In this document: positions 49,501 through 61,241 of the stretch, one piece after another
Layout: each line of letters begins with the position of its first letter
Numbering within the stretch: the stretch's first letter is position 1
Source: Theristus sp. LFF4_11
Lineage: Eukaryota > Nematoda > Chromadorea > Monhysterida > Xyalidae
DNA length: 64,000 nt
Assembly: GCA_030248135.1 (NCBI GenBank)
Contig: JASANC010002070.1
Coordinates: 1 to 64,000, forward strand
Direction: 5' to 3'
Position numbers and translations under genes: made by a program
Notes under the pieces: generated by a model
Database searches by the model: none
Told to the model about the DNA's origin: nothing
The model's input: only the letters and a program-made list of their open reading frames with translations

Positions 49501-52500
49501 TCCTCAGTTCACCGTGCAGCAGTGCGTACCAACGACTCCGGTCGTACGAGGTGCGCGACGGGAAACTCGTCGATCTCGGACACTGCTATCGGCCGAAGTC
49601 GTCCATTGTTGGTCAGCAACAGCAGCGGCAGCGGCAGATGATTGGCGTGACACAACTGTGCGATCACCATTGCTCGTCGAGTTCAGAGCAGTCCGTCTCC
49701 GGACACCACCACCACCGTCACCAGCAGCATTTGACCGTGACCGAAGCGGCCGCGTCGTCGTTGTCCGCTGGCAGTCTCACCACCACCACGGCCGTTCCGC
49801 CACAACGGCAGACTTCATTGTTGCACGTGCAGCCTGCAGGTTGGAATAATAAAATTGTGAAAAATTAAAGAACATGCAGTCGCTTTAAAGTTTTCGAGAC
49901 GAGAACCGCTTTGGGAACGATTTACAAGGTTTGCGTTGTGGAACGATGGGAAAAAAATTTTTGAGTGCGAGACAGGCCTTTCGATCTATTGTTGACTATT
50001 CAATATTCAACCGAAACAACAAAAAACCAACATTGCAACATTTTTTCAACACTTTTCCGCTAAAAGAACCGCGTGAAATAATGCACACATGAACAGCCAC
50101 GCTAAATACAACGCGTTTCTATCCGTTCAAAAACCAATCATTAAAATAGTAGATGAGCATCCTGAGTGGGCGAGCGTTAAACAAAGCGTTTAGTCAATCA
50201 CAGTTCCACAAAGGCCAATCATTTGATACAAGAGTTTATTTGATGGCACTGTTATATCGTTAGTAAAAACCAATGTAGCAATGCTAAGGCGCATTCATGA
50301 AGTAGTATTTGGTGACGCGTAGCTGTGTTAAAACACAGCGCTGCTTCTAAATACAAAATACTCTTCACAAATGCGCCTGAAGTCACTTCGGTCATTTCGT
50401 TTCAACTTCATGTTATTATTACACCAGCCTGCACAAGCCGTGACGACGTGAATGGCCGTCGTTCAACGTGCCCGGACATTTGGCTGAACAAGGCGGAGTC
50501 GTTCGCGGCGTTGGACGTGGTGCGGTGCAACGTTTGGATGCTCGGCAGCTGCGGCGTGGGCAAGACGACCATCGCACAGCAGTTGCTGGCTGAGGCGGGC
50601 GAGCCGGAGGGCGACGTTGAAGATGAAGGTTCGCGACAAAGTTGGCTGTACAAATAATATGTCGAGGAGCATTCACGAAGCAGTAATTAATGACTGCGTA
50701 ACACAGCAACGCGTCACTAAATACTGCCTCATGAATGGCGCTTTGTGATGAGTGATGACTACAGTCGAACTCTAAATTATAGGCAATCAGCTGATTGGTT
50801 GGTGTGATCTCACGTGATGCATGCTTTCTATGCAGGACAGGCTCTGCCTCCACAACAACGCCTGCACAGAACACATTCATCAAGTGATCACCAATCAATC
50901 AGCTGATTGCCTAAAATAGAGTTCGCCTGTGTAGGACTTTGTGAGGAAAACGTTTTTCAGATTCCGCCGCATAGGATTTTGTGAAGAAAAAACGGTTCTT
51001 TCAGAAGTCGTCATGCCTTTATCAGCGACGTTCTTGCTGGACAAACGCGAAGTGCAACTGATTGTGGACATACCGGACGACCAGGTGACCGCATCACTCA
51101 CAACTCCATACAAGCATTTTTTTCATTTCTTTGGATATAGCTTTTCATATGCCTTCCGCAACCGGTTTCAGACATCAGAAGTTACTAAACCTTCGGCAGC
51201 TTTTAAGCTTAAAAGGCCCGTTTATACCAGATGTACGCGCAAACGGCACGGCACCAGGTCGGGGGGGGGGGTACAATTCCGGCCCGCTAATTCCGGCCTG
51301 AAGAGTTCCGGCCCGCTCATTCCGCCCCGAAGAATTCCGACCGGAAAAATTCCGGCCCGAAGATTCTGCTGGTCCGGAGAATTCCGGCCCGATGAATTTT
51401 CGCCAGCACATATTTAAAAAAAGGGTCGTGTGGTATTGACAAACCCCAATCGTTTATATTTTTCTTTCATTCAAATTTCGCGCGCTCCTTGCATCCTGAA
51501 AAAATACGCCATGTTTACTCGGCTATTCCGTTTAATTAGGAAGTCAGGAATAGGTCAGGGGACCGCAGCTTGTGTTCAGCACGAAGCATGACCGAAAAAA
51601 TCATTTTTTTTAAATTCTTGCAACGATGAGACCCGATCCACGAAGTCCTCCGCCCTGCTAAGCGGAAGCGATACCGCTGCGCCATGGCTGCAATGAGAAA
51701 AAACGCGTTAAAAAAAGTTGCTCACACAAGCCGTCTTTTAGGCGGATTTAGAAACATTAACTCTCTGAACAGTGCCATTATAGAAATGCGTGAAACACGA
51801 GCGAAAAATCGATGAGTTAGTTGGCATACATTCCACGTAATGAAGGGGTGGTAAAGAACAAAATCCCAGAATGCACACCACTGTACTGCAAAAATCGATA
51901 ACAAGTGTTATGAGAGCCAGAAATGCCCTTGCCACGACAGGAGACCGTCTCAAAGCCGTTTTCTGTTCGGGAAACACGCCCCAAAGCCCCGTGTCGATGG
52001 CTCACCTCAGTTAGGCTGTCAAATTTCTTGATTTCACCTTTTCCAGACTCTGGCGCAACTGGTGAAACGTGCGAACGATGACGGTCATCAAAACGATGAG
52101 TCAGCGAAAACCGAGAGCCAAAAAGCTGACCACCACCACAACAACCACAACACCAACAACAACACCACCACCAACAACAACAACAACAACAACAACAACC
52201 ACCACCACAACACCAACAGCAACAGCAACGCGCCACATTGCTCGCACAGTGTGACGCCGTCACCCTCGCCGATCGGCTGGTCTTCGGCCACGTTCAACGT
52301 GTTCGCCATCGTGTACGACATCACACGGCGGGACTCGTTCAAAGCGGCTCGCGCGCTGCTGGCGACGTTGCGCGGCGGCGAACAGACGGACGACTCGAAG
52401 GCGAAGGAGGGCCCGTGTGCGCGCATGCTGCGTCGCTGGAGCAAGAGTCACCACAAGTCCGGCGTCGTGCTCGTTGGCAACAAGATCGACCTGCAGCGGC

Positions 52501-53391
52501 TGCGTCGCGTCAAGAAATCAGGTGCGGTTCGGAAGGCGGTCAGCAATCAATCAATCTCTCTGAAAACGGCCGTTACAAAGGCCAAGTCTAAGTAACGAGA
52601 GTGCACTCACGCACCCGCATGCTGTAATACACGGTGTGCGTGCCTGTGTGTTTGTTTGTGACTGCGCCTGTGATTGTATCTGCAGTGTGTTTATGTGAAA
52701 AAAGACTCTTGTAATTTCCTTTGAGTGCACGAGTTTGTGCATGTAAATCAATTAGCGCACGAACATGTGCATCAACATGTGCATTATTTTTTACGTGATT
52801 GAAACATTCATTCGAACGTCTTCAAACCAATACAGCAGCTTCAAACAATCTATACTGTCTATAACTCTGTCTGTTTCCAACCAGCCGATCGGTTACCGAC
52901 CACGTGCTGCACGCATTCTGTGCAGTCATTGCTGTAGAGCCGGAGTTTCGGCTTGCACCGAATACACGCATCATATCACCCACCAATCAGCCAATATGTT
53001 GTGGACTTCACATTGTTTATCAATAAACTGTACATTGCTTTCAGAAGGCACCGAACTCGCCGACCAGTTCGGCTGCGGCCACTTCGTCGAGACGTCTGCC
53101 AGTCTCGGCTTGCACGTCGAGACGCTGCTGCAGATGATACTCACCGAGATACACAAGCAGAACGTCGAAACGTTCGGGCGTCCGTCGCATCAGCAGCACA
53201 TCAACCGTTCCCCGTCGCCACTGTCCGATGGTCATCATCTGCACACGCATCAACCGGCGGTCTTAGACTCGTCCGCCCAGTGGCTGCACGCGATCGCGCA
53301 TCGCTCCGGCCGGCTGGCGAAGTCTGCAGAGAATCTGCTGTCGAAGTTCGCGAAACACTTCGACGAGGCGTCGCATCTGGTCGCCAGATGA
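46570..53391 (+). CDS. RGK-type small GTPase (Rem/Rad/Gem family) with long extensions
   Basis: RGK proteins bind GTP weakly and inhibit voltage-gated Ca2+ channels (family knowledge). Exons: 46570-47174; 49376-49839; 50428-50628; 51005-51084; 52047-52521; 53045-53391; 723 aa, about twice the usual RGK length. Residues 1-385 are a low-complexity N-terminal extension. The G1 P-loop is GSCGVGKTT (396-404). The G3 region reads LIVDIPDDQ instead of the Ras DxxG, as expected for RGK. A roughly 35-residue Asn/His/Thr tract (479-515) follows G3. The fold resumes with FAIVYDITRRDSF, G4 NKID (595-598) with LQRLRRV, and G5 ETSAS (624-628). The tail has a basic amphipathic segment (LLSKFAKHF) and lacks the CHDLSVL-type C-terminus. 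Intron 1 (2.2 kb) holds a mariner relic and a nested MITE. Confidence 0.85.
47386..48298. mobile_element. Mariner-like element, internally deleted
   Basis: 913 bp between TA dinucleotides. Both ends start CAGGGTGGGCCAAAAAAAGG, and the inverted repeats run for about 125 bp with few mismatches. The interior keeps a minus-strand coding fragment at 47506-47808. It lies in intron 1 of the RGK gene. Confidence 0.92.
47506..47808 (-). pseudogene. Transposase N-terminal helix-turn-helix fragment
   Basis: Up to 100 codons, of which the segment VKWTAEQRVWCAIWWEQSES and the following AVTRQFRLKF resemble the DNA-binding N-terminus found in some mariner-like transposases (insect/invertebrate HTH type). 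The catalytic DDE/D domain is absent, so it is a relic and cannot be an active transposase on its own. Confidence 0.6.
48327..49299 (+). mobile_element. CRE-bearing MITE, copy 5, interrupted
   Basis: The left part, 48327-48415, starts tattgtggatttattcaaac; the right part, 49143-49299, ends with taggtcata. TGACGTCA is present near both ends. A 727-bp element splits it. Confidence 0.9.
48416..49142. mobile_element. hAT-like foldback MITE nested in CRE-MITE
   Basis: Ends GGTATTCATC and GATGAATACC are inverted. A perfect 8-bp duplication CTAAATTT flanks it (48408-48415, 49143-49150). Subterminal ACCGGTC repeats (ggtctactgggtgaccggtc) mark both sides, and most of the interior is a long imperfect inverted repeat. 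The open frame at 48494-48805 is a by-product of that structure. Confidence 0.9.
50287..50378. mobile_element. Short palindromic MITE (GCATTCATGAAG family)
   Basis: ggcgcattcatgaagtagta on the left and cttcacaaatgcgcc on the right. It lies in RGK intron 2. Confidence 0.8.
50662..50741. mobile_element. Short palindromic MITE (GCATTCATGAAG family)
   Basis: gagcattcacgaagcagtaa on the left and tactgcctcatgaatggcgc on the right. It lies in RGK intron 3, next to another MITE. Confidence 0.8.
50762..50930. mobile_element. TA-flanked MITE (CAGTCGAACTCTAAATTAT family)
   Basis: Left end CAGTCGAACTCTAAATTATA, right end ATAGAGTTCGCCTG; inverted AATCAGCTGATTG arms. It lies in RGK intron 3. Confidence 0.88.
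51283..51405. repeat. GAATTCCGGCCCG degenerate minisatellite
   Basis: About eight imperfect copies of a 13-17 bp unit around ATTCCGGCCCG in RGK intron 4, preceded by a G9-10 run. Confidence 0.8.
52820..53010. mobile_element. Degenerate MITE (CAGTCGAAC family), probable
   Basis: Keeps the order of inner motifs (ataactctgtctg, acgtgctgcacgcattctgt, cggagtttcg, caccaatcagcc) but the termini are eroded. It lies in RGK intron 5. Confidence 0.4.
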
Positions 53392-54876
53392 TGGCCGCGG
53401 CGGCGATATTGATGGCGGCACATTTCGTCACGATTGTATTTTGCCGCATTTTGGACTGATTTGCCGATCTGATTTTGCCGGGGGAGTTTGGACCGGGGGA
53501 GAATGTATAAAAAATACGCACAATGTATCACGGTCACCACCATCTGTGTTCTGGTTCAGACTGTCACCACTATCACGCTCCATGACTCTCGGAACAAAAG
53601 CCCATGATGAACAGTTTTACGCAAAACAAGGCGAGTCTCGTTATACCGCAACACTGATGTGATGAATTTTTCACTATTTGTCTTATTCGATGATCTCATT
53701 GCTAATATTTTTCAATGTTATGTTTCGATTCTGTTTATTAGTGTACATTGGTTTTGGCAGACAGAACACCATCGACGTGTCAACTTTTTTATTGTTGAAT
53801 AATTTTCCTTGCAAAAAACTCTCGCACAAACGAACAAAAAAATTCGGTTTCCGGAACCGGTGCGTGAACAAATAAATAAAAAAAATTTCGTTGCGAAAAC
53901 CGATACACCGAGATAAAACCAATAACCACCAAACTATGTACGACACATGTCAAGAACAAAACACCACATGTCCGCTTGTGTTTTTCCACGAGTGTCAGTC
54001 GCTAAATGAATTCTTTGCTTGTTCCCGTGTATCAATGGCGCAATTTTCTTGCGAAATCTAAAACACCGGATATACCGTGTAACTAGCGGCTGCGGCACAA
54101 TTAGGCTTTTGTTAAGACTTACGCGCTCTGTGTGGCTCATAAACTTGGCATGGAGCGTATGGAGAGCCAAGCTACTGGTTTAGGTTCAAGCCAGCGCCTG
54201 TGCGCTGTGTCCAATACTGCTAACTTTTGCATGTTTTCCGCTCAGAAACGAACCGAAAGGTTCTATGACCCGCCTCTGCGGTTGCTTGCGCCACCGTTTC
54301 AGTGCTGCTTTCGTTTCTTAGACGCCATTGTAGTCGTTTGAAAGCGCAGTGGAACACTTGAAATTTTCAAAGTTTCGCTCTCACACTACACTGGCTAGTG
54401 AAAGTTAGTACACTGGTGACGTTGGTAAAATGAGGCTGCGTTCTCGCTACTGCAGCACAGTGGAAAAACAAATTGAATTTCAAAAGTAACAACGTCAACC
54501 AATGGCAATGCAGCAAACAGTTTTCTGGCAGAAGTTCATACAATCGTTCCGTCGGCTATTGTAGTCAGGTGTTTTTTATCGCCAAAAAAATAATGTATGA
54601 TAAGATAAATATTTACACATTCTGTGCGCCAGTAAACATTTTATAACCAACTGAATTAAGCCTCCGAAAGTTTTTTATTGTCGGTTGTCTGGCCGAAGCC
54701 ACTCTTCACGGCTGAACTGATCCAGTTTTGTTGGAGTGCGAAGCAAGAAAAACAAATCACGAGAATGAAAGTTGAAAAAGTTCTGAAAAACACAGTTTTT
54801 CGATTTTCTGAAACAGCCGCAAGCAGCTGCGTTTCGTTCGACCCATTTAAATTTACAAAATAAAATGTGACATTTA

Positions 54877-54966
54877 AGGCGCATTCATGAAGCCGTATTT
54901 CATGACGCGTAGCTGGGTTAAAACATAAGCTGCGCGGTCACAAAATACTGCCTCATGAATGCCCCT
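54877..54966. mobile_element. Short palindromic MITE (GCATTCATGAAG family)
   Basis: aaggcgcattcatgaagccg on the left and actgcctcatgaatgcccct on the right, with TAGCTGGGTTAAAACATAAGC in the centre. Confidence 0.88.
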
Positions 54967-57086
54967 TTATTTTATTGGTTCTGGCTTTTGTGAAATTTCT
55001 TCCATGATTCGACTGCCACCATGCAAAATGTTCATTGTCATTTTGACCCCCGACCGAGCATTTTGTGCATTAATGTGCATATTTGCCGAAATTTACGCAT
55101 TCGCTCCTTTGTACTGCAGTTTTGTTTGCACACGAGCATTTTACTAATGACATGGTCTATCTCAAGCAAGTACCAGTGAGCTTTTATCACATTTATTTTG
55201 AATTGTTATTCTTCAGCACATCGAAGACTATTAGCATGCAAACAACGATGATCCAGGATCGACCAATACGCAGTTCGCTTTCTGCTGGAATTATGACGAA
55301 GTTTTGTTTATTGCCAAAGCAAACCAATAATGTTATTGTTACAGAATGCTTGTTGTCAACAATAGAACGTTGCTTTTGGAACTTCGGCCAGAAAAAAAAC
55401 TTTCTAGACTGCTTGCGCGTTGTATTTCTTTTTTATAAACTTTTTTATTCGGATTGAAACCGCAAGCATTACCGCAAGTTCGAGTGCAACCGTAGGACCA
55501 GTAACTGACCGCGGTACTGTTGTCTTAACCGGTTTCCACCAGAAACCAGTTGGTATTTGCGATGAATAAAATTTGGTTTGCTTCTCCCCGACCCCCCACC
55601 CAAGTGGTTCAAATTCCAAATGCAGAAGCTTCAAAAACGGACTTTTTGATGTTAATGATGATGCTACATACAACACAACAGTTTCAAAATTTCGTACGAA
55701 ACTACTACAGTTTGAAGCCGCTTCTGTTGTTTTTTATGATCCTCATTTCTGAATGAGTTAAAACCGCCGTTTTGTGCAAATTTCTCCAGCAAAAACAATT
55801 CATGGACTCGCCGAAAACTGAGTTATGCATTAGAGGCTTGTTTTACTCATCAGTGACTGAACAACATCAATTCGTGAGTATCCTAGTATCCTTGTTCAAC
55901 TGCGTGTGTGCTTGTCTTATTTATTATTGATTGATCACGCAAAACTTTCTTCATCATATTGCACACACCTATCCGTCATATTAACTTTTGCGTTCACAGA
56001 TATTTTGGTTAGTTTTCAAACGTCCAGTCACCTAATTTTGATCTGTTTTTTTATATCTTATCACAGAGGTTCAGTTGATGAACACAATTTCAACGTTCAA
56101 TTGTTTGGCAGAAAACCTGAAAAAAATTTACTGATTACTTGGAGTCTCCTATCACGTGCACAACCTTTGAATGCAGGACTTGAATTGTGCAAGTTATCCC
56201 TAATATCCATCAACTTTTTTATCTCTTTGTTTAACTTTGCGTATAATTGATCTTCCCGGTGCATGTACAATATACAAGCCAATGTTTTTCCTTCTTTTAT
56301 GGGCCAAAAATTATGAGCGTTTTATGCAGCGCAATATCCACAAATAACTCCGGCCTTAATGACCACCCATTAAATCGGGCGTCGTGTGCTGTGACAGCCA
56401 GGGGGCCAGAGGCCAACAAGCAATCCATAAACGCGCCAAATGTGTTGTTCTGTGTGTGTGTCGTTTAGAATTTCATAATTTATCTACCTCGGTTCGGTTT
56501 CGGTTATAATTCTCGACACTCCACTTGAGCGCAAATAAAAAGTTCACGGCTCAATACATAAACAAGCGCGAGCAAGGCTTAACGCACATGTAGTGTATAT
56601 TGTACGTTCGGCTGGTTGGTTTTGGAATAGATCTGGATGACTGAGTGTCGGCGGCATTTTGGTCAAATGGTTGGTTTTTCGCAATAGGACTAGCACAATT
56701 ATGAGGTTCTCTGATATGTAAATTACGGGTATAATTGAGACACGGCTTTGTTGGCGGATTTTTTAATATATGGATTGATAAAATATTCAAAAAATACCAA
56801 AAACAATTTTAAGCCAGAAAACTATGTGCCCTCCGTTCACGCATGCCGCTCAAAGCGTGAATAATCCTCATAACAGTGTTTGTCGGCGTTATGTTTCGTG
56901 TTATTCAACGTTGCTATCACAACTCATTACGGCGCATTTGTTCAATGGTCGATCGCCTGCGCTTGAATCAACACCACCGTGATCTGTCTGTCACACTTTT
57001 CCATAATTTTCACACCCGCTAGCTGAATTACTGGCAAAAATTGCAACTGCATCGGAAAAAACACATGATCGATCATGCGTTAGCTA

Positions 57087-57525
57087 CCGTATTACCTCTA
57101 ATAAACCCCCATGGGGGTTTATTTCTTCAGCGACTTCTGGGGGTGGGGGTTTATTTTTTGGGGGGGGGGTTTATTTTTTGGGGGGGGGGTTTATTTGGAA
57201 ACCATTTTTAGGAGTGAGCAAAATGGCAAAAATACCTTCCATGGCAGGAAGGAAGTCGCAGAAACTTCTACTCTACATAGAAATTTCCTTTTACAACAGC
57301 CTTTTGTCATGAAATTACCATTAACTCATCCATTTGGGGCCTTTGGTAGCACAATTTCATCATTTTCACTGCAACCAGCCACTGAATTCGCTGGGTATGT
57401 GTTTCAAACAGGTTTCAATAATCCCCCATGGGGGATTATTTTGGGGGGGGGGGATTATTTGGAAACTTGTCGAGGGGGTGGGGGTTTATTTTTTGGGGGG
57501 GGGGGGTTTAATAGAGGTAATACGG
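57087..57525. mobile_element. TA-flanked MITE with long G runs
   Basis: 439 bp between TA dinucleotides. Ends are CCGTATTACCTCTAATAAAC and, inverted, CCGTATTACCTCTATTAAAC. Inside are repeated blocks of 7-10 G followed by TTTATTT or ATTATTT, and palindromes around CCCCCATGGGGG. Confidence 0.88.
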
Positions 57526-57882
57526 TATACACATGCGTTACTATAAAAAATAAGTCAACACGATATTTTCTTGACTAGCGAAAACTGAACAGAGCGCTGA
57601 TTATTTTGTTGACTTTTATCTTAACGGCGTAATGCACCGTGGCTGACTCAGAAACAACAATTTGTCAACAAAAACTTTGAAACAGTTTTGAGGAGTAACT
57701 ACTGATGTAATTGTAACGGTTGACAAATCAGTTTCCCAACCACAGATTTGTTGAGTAATTTTGCTTAGTGTGATGGTTTGTCTCAGTTAACGAGGTATGT
57801 ACATAGCTGGTTGCAGTGACCAATCATTTTTCACGCTCAAAATCAATACATGTTATTTTTTCAGCACACAAAAAAACAAACA

Positions 57883-59707
57883 ATGCTCATTCTGTCATCA
57901 CGACCATCTTCATTCGGTGTCACTGATGCACGCAACGAGAACACTTGCTGGAGAGACGCGGCAAAGTCGAGTCCGAAGCAAAATCAACCCATGAAATTCA
58001 ACAGCAGATCAAAACTGTTCCGTTTGCCGTGCTATAAGCATGGTCGTTGGAAAAAACTGCTGACCATTTGGTTGACAAAACGGTCGAATTGGCCGAAAGT
58101 GCTTATAACTGTCGTCATCGTTTCACTGGTTCTGTGTCGGCTGTTGTTCTGCTGGTGCTGTTTCGGAACGACCGAACCGAATTGGTGCTCTGAGAAAACG
58201 GAATTCTTGAGTGAGCGTCTTGTTTTGGGCACGTGACTCTTTCTCTTTGACGGTTGTTGCTTGATCAATTTTCACCGTACCATAATGAATCAGCAGACCC
58301 GAATGTTTCAGTCAGTAATACCCGTTCGACGGTGTCCACCGAATTTGACAAATGCACCTTGACGCTCCACACCGTCGCACGTTTCTGATTCCGTTTGCAC
58401 ACAGCCAGAACAAGCATTAAACTTCTGAATTCGATAATTCCATATGGTCTTCAAGCTTGTTCAACTACATTGATTGACCGCATTCGTTTGACAGAAACAC
58501 ATGTTCTCATGTTTCAGTCGGCTCAATCGCCCGTCCAACAGCGACGGACTCGCACCAGCTTCCCAGCGAACAGCGAATCGCCGCCGAAAACCTCGACCTC
58601 AAGCCGGGCGGCCGCTGGTCGCCGGCGGATTGTGAAGCGCGCTTCCGAACGACCGTCATCATTCCGCTGATGCACTCGAATCGCGCCGTCGCCAACCGAC
58701 AACTGACGCTGCTGCTGCACCATCTGCATCCGTTGCTCCGTCGGCAACAGCAACACTACCGCGTTCTCGTCGTTCAGCAGCAGCAGCGAGCGCCAGCAAC
58801 AGCAACACAAACGCAACCACAACAACTGCAACGATTGAACGTCGGACGCATGCTGAATGCGGCGGTCAGCTATGTGCTGCGAAACGCGAGCCCGTCGACT
58901 CGCGACTGCTTCCTGATCCATCCGACCTATTTGATACCGGCCTCCGATCGAGTTCGCCTGGGTTGCGCGCACGCGGTCGCTGGCCTGCTGATGCAGAAGT
59001 GCGGCGTGGCGCTGCCGGCGATGGCAGTCAATGGCGACGCGCTGTGGTCGGTCAACGGGTTCACGAACGACTACTGGCTGGACGCCGGCGCCAATGTCGT
59101 CGAGAACTTCGTGCATCGGTCGGTCTTGGTTGGCTTCACATAATGTTTGCCAGAAAAAATGTTTCAACGAACGGCATGCAAGGATTATGAATGGCTGGTT
59201 GGTTCTGTGCCTGAGTAGCGTTGCTGGAGACAACGGAACACTGAGAGAACTAAACGGGAACTTTACTCAACACTCATCATGGTGAAGTGTTAAAATTGTG
59301 AAAATTACAGTAAACGATGTGACCAAGATTTGATGACATTGATTTCAATAAACAATTTCGCATCTTGACCAGTATGTGGCCGCAGCATGTTCAGTTTTTT
59401 TCGAGAAAAACACATCGCTGTTTTTAGTGCAGTTGATAGAATAAAACACTTTTTTTCTCTAAACATTTCTCTCTGTTTTACTCTTCTCATTTCCAGCCTG
59501 GAAGCGAACGAATTACGGATGGCTGTCTCCGACGAGCACCGATTCCACCACTACGACGCCGTGAACACGACACACAAATTCAATCCGGAGGATTTGCTAC
59601 GAATCGAGACTGATGGACTCGTGAACCTGTACGAAGACAGCGCCATTGTGTTCGACAGTGTCACCACGACGAGACTGTACACCAAACTGACACTGTCGTA
59701 TCGGTAG
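57883..59707 (+). CDS. Beta-1,4-galactosyltransferase-like protein, probably inactive
   Basis: Golgi type II glycosyltransferase fold (GT7). Exons 57883-58210, 58518-59118 and 59497-59707; 379 aa, typical length. One TM segment lies at about 77-100 (WPKVLITVVIVSLVLC). The stem ends in GGRWSPADCEARF, matching the conserved start of the domain, then TVIIPLMHSNR, HLHPLLRRQQQHY and RLNVGRMLNAA. The metal-binding DVD of the usual FSDVDLIP is replaced (FLIHPTYLIP). The usual NGFxNxYWGWGGEDDD becomes NGFTNDYWLDAGANVVE. The last exon keeps the end of the fold (HRFHHYD, LYTKLTLSY). The start follows a ttttttcag site 18 nt upstream. Exon 2 read-through ends at TAA 59143, with AATAAA at 59347. Confidence 0.82.
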
Positions 59708-61241
59708 TACACGACTTTTATGGTGATTGGGATTTGAACTGTCTGTGAACCGCTGACTTTGGAAATTGTTGATATTTTTTCGCATCAAATTCAGCAACGG
59801 CAACAGCTGAATTTCGACGGTTTTGTTCTGTCACGGTTTTCATTTTCTTTGCAGGCCGAAGTTGTTTTCGAAGAAAATTTTATAGAAGCGAATTTGCGAG
59901 GACACAGTGCTTATTACGTACGGAATGGCCGAGTTAACATGGCAGCTTTTTTTCAGGGTGCAAGAAGCGCGCGAAATTTGAATGAAAGAAAAAAGACCTT
60001 CAGAAACCAAATTGTGTGCCAAATTTGGCGCGTTTTTTTTTAACTATTGAATTCTTCGGGTTATTCTGTTCATGCTTTCTTCCTTGCACACATGTTTGTG
60101 AATTATGTTGGCATTTTTTTAAAAAGACAATTCCTAGTCTGCGGCTGAACCCACCTTGAAAGACTGCCTTATTTATTCGGCCATACTGTAGCCTACAGTC
60201 TGTAGGTAGACAAGATTCAATCAAACTTGCACGCCAGTACTTTTCAGGGCTGGTAGTGCCGGTCACAAACAAACAAAAAAAAATTATAAGCACAACGCGT
60301 CGAGTGTGCCAAAACTTTGTCATAAATACCGTCATAAAATTGCTGAAAGGCGACGCCAAAACACAAACCATGGAGGGCAAATCCGGCCACGCGAACTGAG
60401 CGGCGTGTTTTGAGGCCAGGTGCAGCGAGCGCTTGGATTACGTCGACGGGACGCACGCGGCTGCAAACGATGAAAACAGCAGTGACACTGGGTTTGATTT
60501 AAGACTGCCGCTCGTAAAAACTGCCATTGTGCGAGCATCGTGTACACTCAAGAAAGAACAATGTAACTGCGTCATGCCGCACGGCACCGGTAATCATGCG
60601 TCACTGCAGCACGTTTTTCACATCCTAGGACGATTTTTTTGGCACAAAGAACGGAAATTCGCGCATTCCAACGAGCAAAAAGTGACACACCAAAGACCAA
60701 AGTTTCAAATACTATTGTGCTTCAAATGACAAGTTACGTTGCTAATGTGGCTGTGCTCCAGCAGAATTATACGTTCGCCTTTCGCCAACCATGTCGATAG
60801 CCAGCACTGTTTCTCAAAAGCCCCGTGCTTTCTTTCGCCATGCGTGAGTCGCAGTAAAGGCACTTACTACTTCGCCACGTGGTTCCTTCCACGTCTTAGC
60901 AACCAGCATTCTCTCCACAAGCCCGCGCCATCGGCACAGCATTTTATGCCACTGGACTGAATTTCCTTTCGAGACTTTTTTTGCGCAGCACATAATGTGA
61001 TTGATACTTGCCAGCGTGTTACTATTCGCGTCCACGTTACCATGAGAACCATATGCAAGAAAAAAAACACAACATTATTCGGAAAATCTGAATTGATATG
61101 CTGTTTGATTTCTCGGTTTTTGCGTTTTTTCCAGTGTTTACTGTGCTCATCTCAATGAAACTGCCATAATCGTTGATTCTTCAAATAAAATATGCTTGAG
61201 TATATTCCGAAAATGTGACAAGAACCAATTGTGTGTCTGTG
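59708..61241. other. Intergenic region with one MITE
   Basis: Apart from the mariner-type MITE at 59921, no gene is recognised. A GC-richer patch at about 60350-60620 has no splice-flanked open frame of clear coding character. Confidence 0.5.
59921..60188 (+). mobile_element. Mariner-type MITE (ATGGCCGA family), copy 2
   Basis: 268 bp between TA dinucleotides, same ends and interior (agggtgcaagaagcgcgcga) as 17565-17823. Confidence 0.85.

Larger units (their letters stand above)
53392..57882. other. Gene-poor intergenic region, 4.5 kb
   Basis: Contains two MITEs (54877, 57087). A candidate AATAAA for the RGK gene lies at 53875. Otherwise it is AT-rich, with no splice-flanked coding segment or RNA gene recognised. 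Confidence 0.5.

Noticed and set aside
51620..51692. tRNA-Ala(AGC)-like sequence on the minus strand
   Set aside because: The acceptor arm pairs and an A-box-like segment and TTAGCA loop are present, but the T arm does not pair and the B box is poor; at best a relic.
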